From: Piscirickettsiaceae bacterium NZ-RLO1
GTDB lineage: Bacteria > Pseudomonadota > Gammaproteobacteria > Piscirickettsiales > Piscirickettsiaceae
Direction: 5' to 3'
Length of the DNA: 49,291 bases
NCBI GenBank assembly: GCA_001644975.1
Contig: LVCQ01000005.1
Coordinates: 1 to 49,291, forward strand
Shown: positions 18,543-29,523 of the stretch, in pieces
Numbering within the stretch: the stretch's first letter is position 1
Layout of the letters: each line of letters starts with the position of its first letter
Made by a program: the position numbers and the translations under genes
The notes under the pieces: generated by a model
Databases searched by the model: none
Seen by the model: the letters and a program-made list of their open reading frames with translations, nothing else
Told to the model about the DNA's origin: nothing

Positions 18543-21500
18543 CCAACATCCCAAGTATCAGCCGTCAGCCTTACGCGCTGCCATTACTCATGCCTGGAGC
18601 ATAGATGAACAGCAAGCAATAAACGCTTTACTTCACACGCCATTAATGACTGAGCATCAAATACGCTACACACAGCAACAAGCTCATCAACTGATAGAGA
18701 AAGTTCGCTCTGCTCGCCTTTCCCAAGGTGGCATTGATGCGTTTATGCAAGAATACAGTTTATCCAGCCAAGAAGGGATTGCACTGATGTGCCTGGCTGA
18801 AGCCTTATTACGTATTCCAGACACCACCACTTCAGATAAATTAATTAAAGATAAGCTCAGCGACATGAACTGGTCTGCACATCAAGGCCAGAGTGATTCA
18901 TTATTCGTGAATTCTGCCACCTGGGGTTTAATCCTGACCGGCCAGATCCTCAGTGCCGAATCCACTCGTGCCAGTACTATTTCACGTACACTTAAAAAGC
19001 TCAGCGGGCGCATCGGCGAACCGATGATTCGTCAAGCGATCCGTTATGCAATGAAACTGCTAGGCGAGCAATTTGTCACCGGCCAGACCATCGAAGCGGC
19101 GTTAAAACGGGCAAAAAAAAGGAAAATATTGGCTACCGTTACTCGTATGATATGCTCGGCGAAGCGGCAAAAACCGATGCAGATGCGCTGTTTTACTTAA
19201 ATGAATATAAAAAAGCCATTGAAGCTATTGGCACACAAAGTCAAGACCTTGATATTATCTCAGGCCCTGGTATTTCCATTAAGCTCTCAGCCCTGCACCC
19301 TCGTTATGAAGTCACCCAATACGGTCGAGTGATGGACGAACTTTACCCTCGCCTCTATGAACTGGCCTTGCTCGCAAAAAAATATAATTTAGGCTTGAAT
19401 ATCGATGCTGAGGAGGCCAACCGTCTTGAGCTCTCCCTCGATTTAATCGAAAAACTCTGTGAAGAGCCAAGCTTGGCCGACTGGAATGGCATCGGCGTCG
19501 TCATTCAGGCTTATCAAAAGCGCTGCCCTTATGTCATCGACTGGCTGATCGATATGGCCAAACGTACCAAGCACCGCTTGATGATCCGTTTAGTTAAAGG
19601 TGCCTATTGGGATTCTGAAATCAAACTCGCCCAAGAGTTAGGCCTTGATGGCTATCCTGTCTATACTCGTAAAGTCTATACCGATTTATCTTATCTGTAT
19701 TGTGCGCAAAAACTCCTGGATGCCCCTGAGCAAGTTTATCCACAATTTGCCACGCATAATGCTTATACCCTATCAGCCATTTTAGAGTTAGCGGGACACT
19801 ATCGTGATTTTGAATTCCAGTGCTTACACGGCATGGGTGAAACCCTGTATGATCAAGTGGTCGGCAAAAACAATCTAAATATCCCTTGCCGCATTTATGC
19901 CCCAGTCGGCACTTATAAAAACCTTCTCGCTTATCTGGTCCGCCGCTTACTTGAAAATGGCGCCAACTCATCTTTCGTTAATCAAATTCTCGATGAAAAT
20001 ATCCCAATCAGTCGCCTGATTGCAGACCCGATTCAAATCGCCAACTCCCTCACTGGTAAACCACATGCTCACTTGCCCTTACCGCGCAATCTCTATGGTA
20101 ATCAGCGTTTAAATTCCAAATCATTTGAATTAAACAGCGAAAAAGATCTCGATCAACTCAATCGTGCTATGGCTAAGTTTAGTAAGAAGCTTTATCATGC
20201 TAAACCGACAACTGCAGTCAATACAGATCATTTAAATAGCAATAATGATCAAGACTATCCTCCGCTTGCCATTAAAAACCCAGCGAATCATGATGAAATT
20301 ATTGGCCATGTCAGCGAAGCCGATGCAAAACACATTGAAGCAGCATTAACAATAGCCACAGCAGCTTTCCCGGCATGGCAGAAAACAACCTGCGATCAAC
20401 GCGCCAAACTACTAGAAAAAACGGCAGATCTTTTCGAAGAACACATGCCAGAACTCATGCAGTTGGCAATTCGTGAAGCAGGTAAAACCCTTGCTAACGC
20501 CATTGCAGAAATTCGTGAAGCCATTGATTTTTGCCGTTACTATGCCAAACAAGCGCGCGAAGAATTCACAGTCGAATCCGGCTTAACCGGTCGCGGGCCT
20601 ATTGTATGCATTAGCCCATGGAACTTTCCTCTGGCCATTTTCACCGGTGAAGTCGTCGCCGCCCTCGCCGCGGGAAATACAGTCCTCGCAAAGCCCGCCG
20701 AACAAACACCACTGATTGCCGCACGTGCAATTGAACTCATGCACCAAGCCGGCATTAGCCCAGAGGTATTACAGCTATTACCAGGCCAAGGAGAAACTGT
20801 TGGTGCGGCTCTTGTAAAAGATCAGCGCATCAAAGGCGTGATTTTTACCGGCTCTACTGATGTAGCGCATAGTATCAACCGCACTCTGGCACAGCGAGAC
20901 GAGGTCATTCCACTGATTGCTGAAACAGGCGGTCAAAACGCTATGATCGTTGACTCTTCCGCATTAGCAGAACAGGTCGTCACTGATGTCATCACCTCAG
21001 GCTTTGATAGTGCCGGCCAACGTTGCTCAGCCCTACGTGTATTGTTCTTACAAGAAGATATTGCCGATCATATGATCGCCATGCTCAAAGGCGCAATGGC
21101 TGAACTGACTATCGGCAACCCAGCACAGCTGAATGTCGATGTCGGCCCAGTGATTGATACAGAAGCACAAGCACGCTTAAACCAACATATAGAAAAAACC
21201 AAAACACAAGCCAAACTACTATTTCAATGTGAGTTGCCTGAAAATAACGGCACCTTTGTCGCTCCCACCACCTTTGAGCTCGATAATCTTAACGATCTCA
21301 AACAAGAAGTCTTCGGCCCAATCATTCATATTGTTCGCTTTAAAGCCGGTGAATTGGACCAGGTTATAAAGCAAATTAACGCTACAGGGTTTGGTTTAAC
21401 ACTGGGAGTTCATAGCCGCATCTCTGAAACAATTAACGAGGTCATCACTAAAGCCAAAGTCGGTAATTTATATATTAATCGCAACCAAGTCGGCGCTGTA

Positions 21501-22370
21501 GTCGGTGTCCAACCTTTTGGTGGTGAAGGCTTATCCGGCACAGGGCCTAAAGCTGGAGGTCCCCTTTATATGCACCCACTCGTCAACTCTCAATACAGCC
21601 AAGATCAACAACGAAGTGAGAACCATAACACTGAAAATACTCACAGCTCAGCCCCAACACCAGTACCAACCACTGCAGTCGCTATTGATGTAATTAAACA
21701 GGCGATTAGTCACCAAACAATCTGGCAAGAAGGCAATGCACAACGTAGCGCGTTACTTGAAATTGCTCTACATAAAGCCCGTGATCGTAAACTAACGCCA
21801 AACCTCGATCAACATCAACTGGACTTACTCATCACCCAAGCCAAAGCCTTAGCAGCTAAGATTCAGCAAGCCACATTGCTGCCAAGCCCTACGGGCGAAG
21901 ATGATACCTTATCCAATCATCCACGTGGAACAATGCTTTACTTACTTGACCAAGCAACAACAATCACCGAATGTCTAAATAGTATCAGTGCAACACTTGC
22001 TAGCGGAAATAGCCTGGTAATCATTCATATTTATCCGACCATCACAGACATTAATATTCAAGCAATAATTAATTGCTTCTACGACGCTGGAGTGCCTCAT
22101 GCTGCATTATCCTCTTTTGTCATCAACCCCGAGGAAATAAATTCAGTCATTGTCGATCACCAGATTGCTATCGCCGGCTTAATCTACTCTGGAGCTAATC
22201 CAACAGTCTATAATAAACAATTAAGCTTACGTACAGGTGCGATTTTACCTTTTATTCATATGACGAAGCACCCTCTGCCTTTGCACCGATTGGTTCATGA
22301 GCGCACAATTACCATCAATACTACCGCTGCAGGAGGCAATGCATCACTAATGACGATGCAAGAAGATTAA
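18529..22370 (+). CDS. putA: Bifunctional proline/P5C dehydrogenase PutA, frameshifted at an A8 run
   Basis: PutA oxidises proline to glutamate. The coding sequence is in two frames. The first (18529-19200) covers the N-terminal region through MKLLGEQFVTGQTIEAALKR. The second continues ENIGYRYSYDMLGEAAKTDA to 22370. The break is at GC-AAAAAAAA-GG (A's at 19113-19120). One extra A, or a -1 slip on A-AAA-AAA, restores KKKENIGYRYSYDMLGEA and a 1280-residue protein. Residues then include the proline dehydrogenase barrel (VKGAYWDSEIKLAQELGLDG), the aldehyde dehydrogenase domain with ETGGQNAM and catalytic Cys in GQRCSALR, and a long C-terminal ALDH-like domain. There is no N-terminal ribbon-helix-helix domain, so it should not self-repress. 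The cause may be a real mutation, slippage or a sequencing error. Confidence 0.9.
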
Positions 22371-22452
22371 TCAAGACAGTGATAACCAAAATAACGCCAG
22401 GCGGATAAATTCAGCCTATACTTTTCACAAGTAATCACAGCAAGAGGTCTAT

Positions 22453-23631
22453 ATGAAAATTAACCGTGTTGAGATTTTTGATACGCATTGCCCAGAACGC
22501 CCAGCCTGGAACCCAGTTTTTGTCCGTATTCATACTGACGAGGGTTTATCCGGTGTCGGTGAAGCCGGTTTAGCTTACGACCTTGGCCACAGCGCAGCAG
22601 CTCACATGATCAAAGAGTTTGCCGAAGAAATGCTCATCGGCTGGAACCCAATGAATACAGAAAAACTGTGGTCACGCATGTTCCGTGAAAGTTTTTGGGC
22701 ACTTGGTGGCGGCCCTATAGTCTATTCAGCAATGAGTGCAATTGATACTGCACTTTGGGATATTAAAGGCAAAGCCCTGAATGTCCCAGTGTATGAATTA
22801 CTCGGAGGCAAGGTGAATGATCAACTGTGGACTTATGCCAGCCAATTACAATTTGACTGGGACATTCATGACCGCAGAAAACTGACTCAACCTGAAGATT
22901 ATGGTCTTGCGACCGAGAAAGCCGTTGCCGAAGGCTATACAGCAGTCAAGGTAGACCCCATGATGTTTGACGCACAGGGTAATACTATTTTTGATTGCAC
23001 CAAACTTTTTCGCCGCGATCATTTAAATTTAATTCGTGCACGCCTGCAAGCAATTCGCGATGTACTCGGTGATAATGGCGAGATTATTTTTGAGTGTCAC
23101 AGTCTAGCTGGCTTAGCACCAGCATTACAACTGGGTGAAATTGCCGAAGAGTTTAATTGTATGGCGCTAGAGGAACCGGTTAATTATTTAAACTCTAAAC
23201 TACACCGCCCCTTAAAAGAAAAGCTAAAGATCCCGCTTGCTGCCGGTGAACGCCTTTATTTACGCCATGGCATCCGCCCTTACCTAGAGGAGCAAACAAT
23301 TGATATTTTACAGCCTGATATCGGTTTGTGCGGTGGTCTCACTGAAGCAAAAAAAATCTGTGATTATGCAGACATGTACGATATTCAGGTGCAAGCCCAT
23401 GTCTGCGGTGGCCCTGTTGCAACAGCCGCCGCCTTACACTTAGAAACGGCTATTGCAAATTTTATCATTCATGAGCATCATACCTATGCCATTAAAACCT
23501 TTAATCGAGCACTCTGCTTGCAAGACTTACAACCAGTGAATGGCTTTTTTTCTGCACCTAGCGCACCTGGTCTCGGCATAGAACTCAATGATGAAGTGAT
23601 GATGAAATCACCCCGCCTAGAAATAAAATAA
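22453..23631 (+). CDS. Enolase-superfamily enzyme (mandelate racemase/muconate lactonizing group)
   Basis: A 392-residue enzyme with the capping domain (residues 1-125) and barrel of the enolase superfamily. Metal and catalytic motifs are visible: YTAVKVDP, the metal ligands in FECH, LEEP and AGERLY, and QPDIGLCGGLTEAKKI. The KxD-type motif and the His in QAHVCGG suggest a mandelate-racemase-like dehydratase or epimerase acting on an acid. The substrate is uncertain: sugar-acid dehydratase is the usual call, but its place behind putA would also fit a proline or hydroxyproline derivative. AAGAGGTCTAT precedes the ATG. It follows putA by 82 bases on the same strand. Confidence 0.8.
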   Translation: MKINRVEIFDTHCPERPAWNPVFVRIHTDEGLSGVGEAGLAYDLGHSAAAHMIKEFAEEMLIGWNPMNTEKLWSRMFRESFWALGGGPIVYSAMSAIDTALWDIKGKALNVPVYELLGGKVNDQLWTYASQLQFDWDIHDRRKLTQPEDYGLATEKAVAEGYTAVKVDPMMFDAQGNTIFDCTKLFRRDHLNLIRARLQAIRDVLGDNGEIIFECHSLAGLAPALQLGEIAEEFNCMALEEPVNYLNSKLHRPLKEKLKIPLAAGERLYLRHGIRPYLEEQTIDILQPDIGLCGGLTEAKKICDYADMYDIQVQAHVCGGPVATAAALHLETAIANFIIHEHHTYAIKTFNRALCLQDLQPVNGFFSAPSAPGLGIELNDEVMMKSPRLEIK

Positions 23632-23673
23632 ATAAGAATAAACCAACTTAGTAAAACCAAAGAATCAAGGGCT

Positions 23674-23959
23674 CGTAAGCGTCGCTGCCTCGGTAGGTAT
23701 TTTGCACATCCAATGATGCAAAATCGCCGAGCAAAACGCGACGACTATAAACCCTCGGCTGCCCTCGTCACAGGGCATTACGTGCCTTAAATCGGCCACT
23801 ACATACCCTGCTCTCAAATGGCGCTACGGCTCGTAAAGATTTTTAGACACTCGTTACGCTTGCTACAGACCTTACGGTCTTCCGCAACTCCGCTCTGCTA
23901 AAAATCCTCACCTACCTCGGCCTACTCACCCCGTGCTTTGCACTCCTTGGCTCGCAGCG
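23674..23959 (+). repeat. 286-bp interspersed repeat, copy 4 (intergenic)
   Basis: Two differences from the copy at 11901 (G at 23687, A at 23789). It lies between two convergent genes, so it interrupts nothing visible. The left flank is AAGGGCT and the right flank ACTGAGG, with no target duplication. Confidence 0.93.
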
Positions 23960-23999
23960 ACTGAGGTGCACCGAACCAATAGCCCTTAAACGTTAATCA

Positions 24000-24539
24000 T
24001 TAAAAGATTCGCTTGAGCAAATTTACTTTATCGATCACTGCATGTTTAACTACACCTAAAATATGTAGACCAACACAAGTCAAAATGACCCAGCCCATCA
24101 AACCATGAATATTATGAAAAAACTGAAAGGCAACAGTCGACTTTGCAATCGGAGCAGGCACAACCCAGCCAAAAATAACCGGTGGATACCCCACGGCCGT
24201 TGACATAAACCAACCACTTAATGCCTGGAAAAAAGCTGAAATTAATAATAAACGCTGAACAATGCGGGCAATGAACATTTCCCATAATTTTTGTTTAAAT
24301 GGCATCGCTGGAGGGTGCTCTATCATCGTCCAGATAAAGAAAATTAAAATAACAAAAACCAAAATAACGCCGAGACCTTTATGAACCGATATAAATACAC
24401 TGCTGATTTTTCTAAATTCATCCTCAAAAAAACCGACTAACAGCATATAAACCATCGACAACACAATAAAACCATGCAAAATACGTGTGACTCGGCCATA
24501 TTTTGTTTTTGCTATCTGCGCTTCAGACATAAAGCCCAT
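24000..24539 (-). CDS. Cytochrome b561 family protein
   Basis: A 179-residue membrane protein with four hydrophobic segments. Heme-ligand histidines are in RILHGFIVLSMVYM, SVHKGLGVILVF, FFHNIHGLMGW and CVGLHILGVVKH, the pattern of bacterial CybB-type b561. It should carry electrons from ubiquinol or to superoxide at the inner membrane. The first ATG (24539) lies very close to AAGGGG; a second ATG three codons in (MSEAQ) is also possible. Repeat copy 4 lies 40 bases past its stop codon. Confidence 0.88.
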   Translation of the reverse strand: MGFMSEAQIAKTKYGRVTRILHGFIVLSMVYMLLVGFFEDEFRKISSVFISVHKGLGVILVFVILIFFIWTMIEHPPAMPFKQKLWEMFIARIVQRLLLISAFFQALSGWFMSTAVGYPPVIFGWVVPAPIAKSTVAFQFFHNIHGLMGWVILTCVGLHILGVVKHAVIDKVNLLKRIF

Positions 24540-24705
24540 TACCCCTTAATTATTTTAAATAATTTTCCCCGCTCCTATTATGCAAATGATCAATCTCGGC
24601 TGCAACAATCTTTAGATACTAAGTGTTAAAAAAACACGACCAAACTCTGCACTATGGTGTTAAAAATCATTGAAATAACGGCAATGCCTCCATTTGATTG
24701 TTCAG

Positions 24706-25239
24706 TTAGATAGCCTTGCCAAGCTCGAATTTATTGATGAATAAACCAATCACCACATCATGCATCTTTTCACACTTCGAAAAACAAATGGTTTTGCGTA
24801 CTAAACGCTTAATTCGAATTCTTAGGGTTACATGTTTACACTCAATGGCTTGCGTGTTTTTTTTGCCAATGAAGTGAGAGTCTTCTGGCAAAACACAATG
24901 ATAAGAGCCCCAATCATCTGTATAGTAATAACGAATGTTAAATGATGAAAGTTTTGATTTGAGCGCAATTAAAGCCTCATTTTTACGTCGGCCAAAATAA
25001 TAGGCAAGAATTTTTCGAGTTGAGTGGTCAATTGCAGGTCAAAGCCAGCGCTGGTTTTTCTTATCACCAACAAAGCTCTACATTTCATCCAGCTCAATAT
25101 CGATAGTTCAGTAAAAATGTATCTTTATCACAGCCTGTACTTTTGCATTTATAACGCTGATTGCCTGAAGCGTTCCTGCCAAATTTAATGGCATCATTCT
25201 CGCTGCATTGTGGGCAACTGACTTCGATATGAGGCATGG
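24706..25239 (-). pseudogene. IS1-family transposase, degraded
   Basis: On the minus strand from 25239 the frame begins with a zinc-finger-like N-terminus (VSCPQCSENDAIKFGRNASG), as in InsA, then reads through two internal stops where tryptophan is expected (DEM-stop-SFVGDKKNQRW and RWL-stop-PAIDH). It continues FGRRKNEALIALKSK, YYTDDWGSYHCVLPE, and ends with QAIECKHVTLRIRIKRLVRK and FELGKAI, the InsB end. Part of the InsA region is missing. The conserved end ATTGTTCAGTTAGATAGCC is at 24698. A second, older relic with the same end is at 30989. Confidence 0.82.
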
Positions 25240-25496
25240 ATAAATCTCTAAATTATTGTTAACTTGCTTCGAGTTATACTATATTAATCAATAAGATACA
25301 TCACCACTATATCTTACTTTATCACCTGATATTTCCCTAACATTTTGACTCTCTCTGTCACTAAACTCACCTTAAATTAAATATTTAAAACATCTTTTAA
25401 AATAACCATTCCTTCCATAACGCTTCCTTGCTATGCTCTGCTATAAATTTACTAAAATATGATAGTTTTCATAACAAAATAACAAGGAAAAAACCA

Positions 25497-26591
25497 ATGA
25501 AAAAGCCAATGAAGAGAGTTGCAATACTTGCCACCGGCGATGAAATTATTAATGGTGACCTGGTCAATACCAATGGTCAGATCATTGCTCAACGACTTTT
25601 TGAACATAGCATCACACCTGGCCAGCAAATGACAGCGGCAGACAATCAACAGGAGATTTACCAATCATTAGTTATACTTGCCAAACAACATGATGTTATT
25701 ATTACCATCGGCGGTCTTGGCCCAACAAGTGATGATCTAACACGCTTTGCGATTGGCGACTTTTGCGAGCAAGAACTTATTTTCAATGAACAAAGCTGGC
25801 AGCGTGTTCTTGCCATTGGCAAAAAATTTAATATCCATATGCATGAAAGTAATCGCCAACAAGCTTATTTTCCAAAAGCAGCCAATATTATTGCTAACCC
25901 TTATGGCTCTGCTGATGCCTGTATCGTCAAACATGGAAATTTATCAGTGATTATGCTGCCTGGACCACCACGCGAATGCTTACCCATTTTTGACCAAGAT
26001 ATTCTACCTTACTTAATGGAGTTAAAGTTAGCTGAACCAAGTAAACTCTATCGTTGGCGCTTACTTGGTGTTCCCGAAGCAGAGATTGCAGCGAATGTCA
26101 CTGACATTGTCACACCATTTGGTTATAGCGCAGGGTTTCGTGCCCATCTCCCGTATATAGAAGTCAAATTGCTCTGTAAAAATCCAGCTGATTTAAATAC
26201 AACGTGCCAAGCCCAACTAGAAGCGCTATTTGCTCCCTACCTTGCTTCACGCTCTGAACAAAGCTGTAAAGAATTACTGATTAATCACTTAGTCAATCAT
26301 AAAATCTCTCTAATTATTGATGACAATGCGAGTTTTGGTTACTTATACAGCCAACTGCTCACACCACACTCTTATCCCTGGCTCAACCAAACAGAAAAAA
26401 CACAAACGCTGAATATCAAACTTAGCGGTCTTAACGAATTTTGGCAAAGCGAAGCTTATGGCCGTACAACGATCAATATCTCCATCAATGACCAGTGCTA
26501 TCAACAGCCTATTCCGCTACGGGGTCAAGCGACCCTGAGCGTCTTTGTCGAATATAGCTGTTGGGTTATACTCAAACATTTAATGGCCTAA
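25497..26591 (+). CDS. CinA-like protein (MoaB/MogA-type N-terminal domain only, YfaY type)
   Basis: About 364 residues. The N-terminal domain is CinA-like: VAILATGDEIINGDLVNTNG, VIITIGGLGPTSDDLTR, and IMLPGPPRECLPIF, the MoaB/MogA fold that in CinA-type proteins carries ADP-ribose pyrophosphatase activity. The C-terminal part lacks a convincing nicotinamide-nucleotide deamidase domain, as in E. coli YfaY. The start at 25497 is chosen because AACAAGGAAAAAACCA precedes it; the frame extends further upstream without a site. It is a single gene converging on the P-type ATPase gene. Confidence 0.82.
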   Translation: MKKPMKRVAILATGDEIINGDLVNTNGQIIAQRLFEHSITPGQQMTAADNQQEIYQSLVILAKQHDVIITIGGLGPTSDDLTRFAIGDFCEQELIFNEQSWQRVLAIGKKFNIHMHESNRQQAYFPKAANIIANPYGSADACIVKHGNLSVIMLPGPPRECLPIFDQDILPYLMELKLAEPSKLYRWRLLGVPEAEIAANVTDIVTPFGYSAGFRAHLPYIEVKLLCKNPADLNTTCQAQLEALFAPYLASRSEQSCKELLINHLVNHKISLIIDDNASFGYLYSQLLTPHSYPWLNQTEKTQTLNIKLSGLNEFWQSEAYGRTTINISINDQCYQQPIPLRGQATLSVFVEYSCWVILKHLMA

Positions 26592-26611
26592 CAGGCGTTA
26601 ATTTTATGATT

Positions 26612-29305
26612 TTAAGAAGAAGTGGCTAGAGGAATAAACGAAATATTTTGCCTCAGCCACTTCTCAAAACCAACCACTAAATAAACCAAAAGACCTGCCA
26701 TCACTGACAATAACCAAGATTGCCAGCCAATAGGAGTGGTATTAAATAAATAATTAAACGCCGGTAAATAAGTAAAGGCTAACTGCAATAGCACCATACC
26801 CACCACACCCACTAATACCCACACATTAGAAAACACACCAATATCAAACATAGACCTATTCAACGAACGGCAGTTAAAAAGATAAAATAATTCACACATC
26901 ACAATCACATTGACCGTCGTTGTCCGAGCCTCTTGAATACTAGCACCTTGGTGTGTTTCCCAAATAAAAATACAATACGTCATCGCCAACATAATTAGCG
27001 ATACCATAGCAATTCGTAACATTAACGCCTTATTTAAAATCGGCGCACGCGGATTACGTGGTGACCGGCGCATAATATCGCCTTCTTTTGTTTCAAATGC
27101 CAACATCATCCCAAGCATTAATGCTGTTGTCATATTAATCCATAAAATATGTGCTGGCAGTACCGGCAAAGTAAACCCGGTGAAAATAGCGGTTAAAACA
27201 ATTAAGCCTTCTCCCATATTGGTCGGCATGGTCCAGACAATAAACTTAGTCAGGTTATCAAACACACAACGCCCTTCTTCAACCGCACGGCCAATAGTCG
27301 AAAAATTATCATCGGTTAATACCATATCTCCAGCTTCTTTAGCAACCTCAGTACCACATAAGCCCATGGCGACACCAATATCTGCTTGCTTTAATGCCGG
27401 TGCATCATTCACACCATCGCCTGTCATTGCCGCAACATGACCTTGCTGCTGTAATGACCTGACTAGGCGTAATTTTTGTTCAGGTGAAATACGCGCATAA
27501 ACTGACGCACTTTGCACAGTTTTTTCAAGCATATGATCATCCATCTCATCAATATCCGCACCAGTAATAACCGCTGCCTCATCTTCAGATAAGCCCATTT
27601 GCTGAGCAATCGCCCCTGCAGTCACCGCATGATCACCGGTAATCATCGCTACCCGAATGCCTGCCTGGTGACATTGTTTAATTGTAGCGATTGCCTCTTC
27701 ACGCGGTGGGTCTATCATGCCCTGCAACCCTAAAAAAGTCAGATTCACAGCAAGGTCCTGATGATTAACCTCTAATTGATCAATCGCCACCTCTAACTTG
27801 GCAAATGCCAATACCCGCATGCTTTTCGAAGCTAAACGCTGCATTTCTTGTTTAACTTCTTCCTGGTTAACGGAATCAGGGCTACACCTTTCCAGTACTG
27901 TTTCAACAGCTCCTTTAATATAAACAACAGCTGACTGTCCTTGATTAATTTGATGCAAAGTTGCCATATATTTATATTCTGACTCAAATGGGATAGTACT
28001 AATACAAGGCATAGCTTGCCGATAATTCACTTCACTCAGGCCCACTTTGCCTGCAGCGACAATCAACGCACCTTCCGTCGGATCCCCTTCAATCTGCCAA
28101 CGACCTTCTTTTTGCACTAAAATAGCATTATTGCAAAGTAAACCGGCTAATAAGCATTCTTTTAACTCATCATTAATATCGCTAATCTCCTGCCCTGCCG
28201 AATTTTTCACCTGACCCACAGGTTCATAACCGGCGCCGCTGATAGTATAACGCTCCTGGCCAGCCACCACTTCTTGTACTGTCATCTGATTTTTTGTCAG
28301 TGTCCCCGTTTTATCAGAACAGACAACCGTCGTACTACCCAATGTCTCCACTGCGGGTAATTTACGAATAATCGCTCCTTTACGCGCCATACGCGATACA
28401 CCAATCGCCAAAATAATTGTAAACGCCGCCGGCAAACCTTCTGGAATGGCCGCAACCGCCAACGCAACCGCCGCTAAAAACATATCGGTTAATGGCTCTT
28501 GCTGAATCATACCCGCGGCAAAAGTTGCAAGTGCTAGAGCTAAAATTAAATAAAGTAACAATCGACTAAAGCTGGCAATTTTTCGAGTAAGCGGGGTATC
28601 AATCTCGTGTGTCTGCGACATTAATGTTGAAATACGGCCAATTTCTGTCTCATCACCAATGGCCGTGACCACCCCTTTACAGCGACCATACGTGACCAAA
28701 GTAGAAGCATACGCCATATTTTTACGTTCAGCGAGTATCGTTTTCTCACTCAATACGTCTACACATTTAGACACCGGTACCGACTCACCGGTCAAAGCAG
28801 ATTCATCAATCCGCAAGTCACGCGATTCTAATAACCGCAAGTCCGCAGGAACCTTATCGCCAGAGAGCAATAACACAATATCACCAGGAACCAGCTCCGC
28901 TGCTGGCAACTCTCGGGTTTTACCCTGACGAATCACCCGAGCCTCGGTAGTCATAATACGGGATAAGGCTTCTAATGCGTGCAGTGCTTTATTCTCTTGC
29001 AAGTAACCGACAATACTATTGACCAGCACCACAGCAAAAATCACACTAGCGTCAACATACTCACCTAAAAATAACGTTACCGCTCCTGCGGCTAATAGAA
29101 TATAAACCAGCGGCTGGTGAAAATGCAGCAAAAAACGTACAAAAGGCGATTTACCCTTTCTCGGTGTTAATAAATTGAGACCATAACATTTTTTATAATC
29201 TTCAATCTGGCTGTCACTTAGACCCGTTTCAGTATGACTATTAAAGTGATTAAGCACTTTGTCTTTAGCAAGCTGATGCCATGCCTGGCTCTGCATATTC
29301 TCCAT
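26612..29305 (-). CDS. P-type cation-transporting ATPase (P2 type)
   Basis: An 897-residue P2-type ATPase. The phosphorylated Asp331 is in CSDKTGTLTKNQ, the actuator motif TGES is at 172-175, and the ion-site motif PEGLP is at 288-292. TGDGVNDAPALKQADIG is the hinge motif. The N-terminal ~60-residue cation-ATPase domain (HFNSHTETGLSDSQ... YGLN) and about ten membrane segments are present. PEGLP and the overall size fit the Ca2+/Mn2+ (PMA1/PMR1-like) bacterial P2A group; Na+ or Mg2+ are alternatives. AAGGAAAAGGCAA precedes the ATG. Confidence 0.9.
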   Translation of the reverse strand: MENMQSQAWHQLAKDKVLNHFNSHTETGLSDSQIEDYKKCYGLNLLTPRKGKSPFVRFLLHFHQPLVYILLAAGAVTLFLGEYVDASVIFAVVLVNSIVGYLQENKALHALEALSRIMTTEARVIRQGKTRELPAAELVPGDIVLLLSGDKVPADLRLLESRDLRIDESALTGESVPVSKCVDVLSEKTILAERKNMAYASTLVTYGRCKGVVTAIGDETEIGRISTLMSQTHEIDTPLTRKIASFSRLLLYLILALALATFAAGMIQQEPLTDMFLAAVALAVAAIPEGLPAAFTIILAIGVSRMARKGAIIRKLPAVETLGSTTVVCSDKTGTLTKNQMTVQEVVAGQERYTISGAGYEPVGQVKNSAGQEISDINDELKECLLAGLLCNNAILVQKEGRWQIEGDPTEGALIVAAGKVGLSEVNYRQAMPCISTIPFESEYKYMATLHQINQGQSAVVYIKGAVETVLERCSPDSVNQEEVKQEMQRLASKSMRVLAFAKLEVAIDQLEVNHQDLAVNLTFLGLQGMIDPPREEAIATIKQCHQAGIRVAMITGDHAVTAGAIAQQMGLSEDEAAVITGADIDEMDDHMLEKTVQSASVYARISPEQKLRLVRSLQQQGHVAAMTGDGVNDAPALKQADIGVAMGLCGTEVAKEAGDMVLTDDNFSTIGRAVEEGRCVFDNLTKFIVWTMPTNMGEGLIVLTAIFTGFTLPVLPAHILWINMTTALMLGMMLAFETKEGDIMRRSPRNPRAPILNKALMLRIAMVSLIMLAMTYCIFIWETHQGASIQEARTTTVNVIVMCELFYLFNCRSLNRSMFDIGVFSNVWVLVGVVGMVLLQLAFTYLPAFNYLFNTTPIGWQSWLLSVMAGLLVYLVVGFEKWLRQNISFIPLATSS

Positions 29306-29523
29306 TTGCCTTTTCCTTGCACTCTCTTCGCTCTTTACATGCGCTATATGCTATATATACACTCAAGAACTCCAGGGGCTTACATTATCCATTATCGCTA
29401 CAATAAGAATATAATTAATACAATTAGTTTAAAAATAACAAAAAAGTAACCCACCCACTCCTGCTAGAGAGAAAATTACATTAATAATCTAGATACAAGA
29501 ATCAGACCAAATCAGAGCGATAA

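Noticed and set aside
29234-29449. Plus-strand 71-codon frame upstream of the P-type ATPase gene
   Set aside because: It overlaps the start of the ATPase gene on the other strand and has no ribosome-binding site; composition is that of AT-rich noise.
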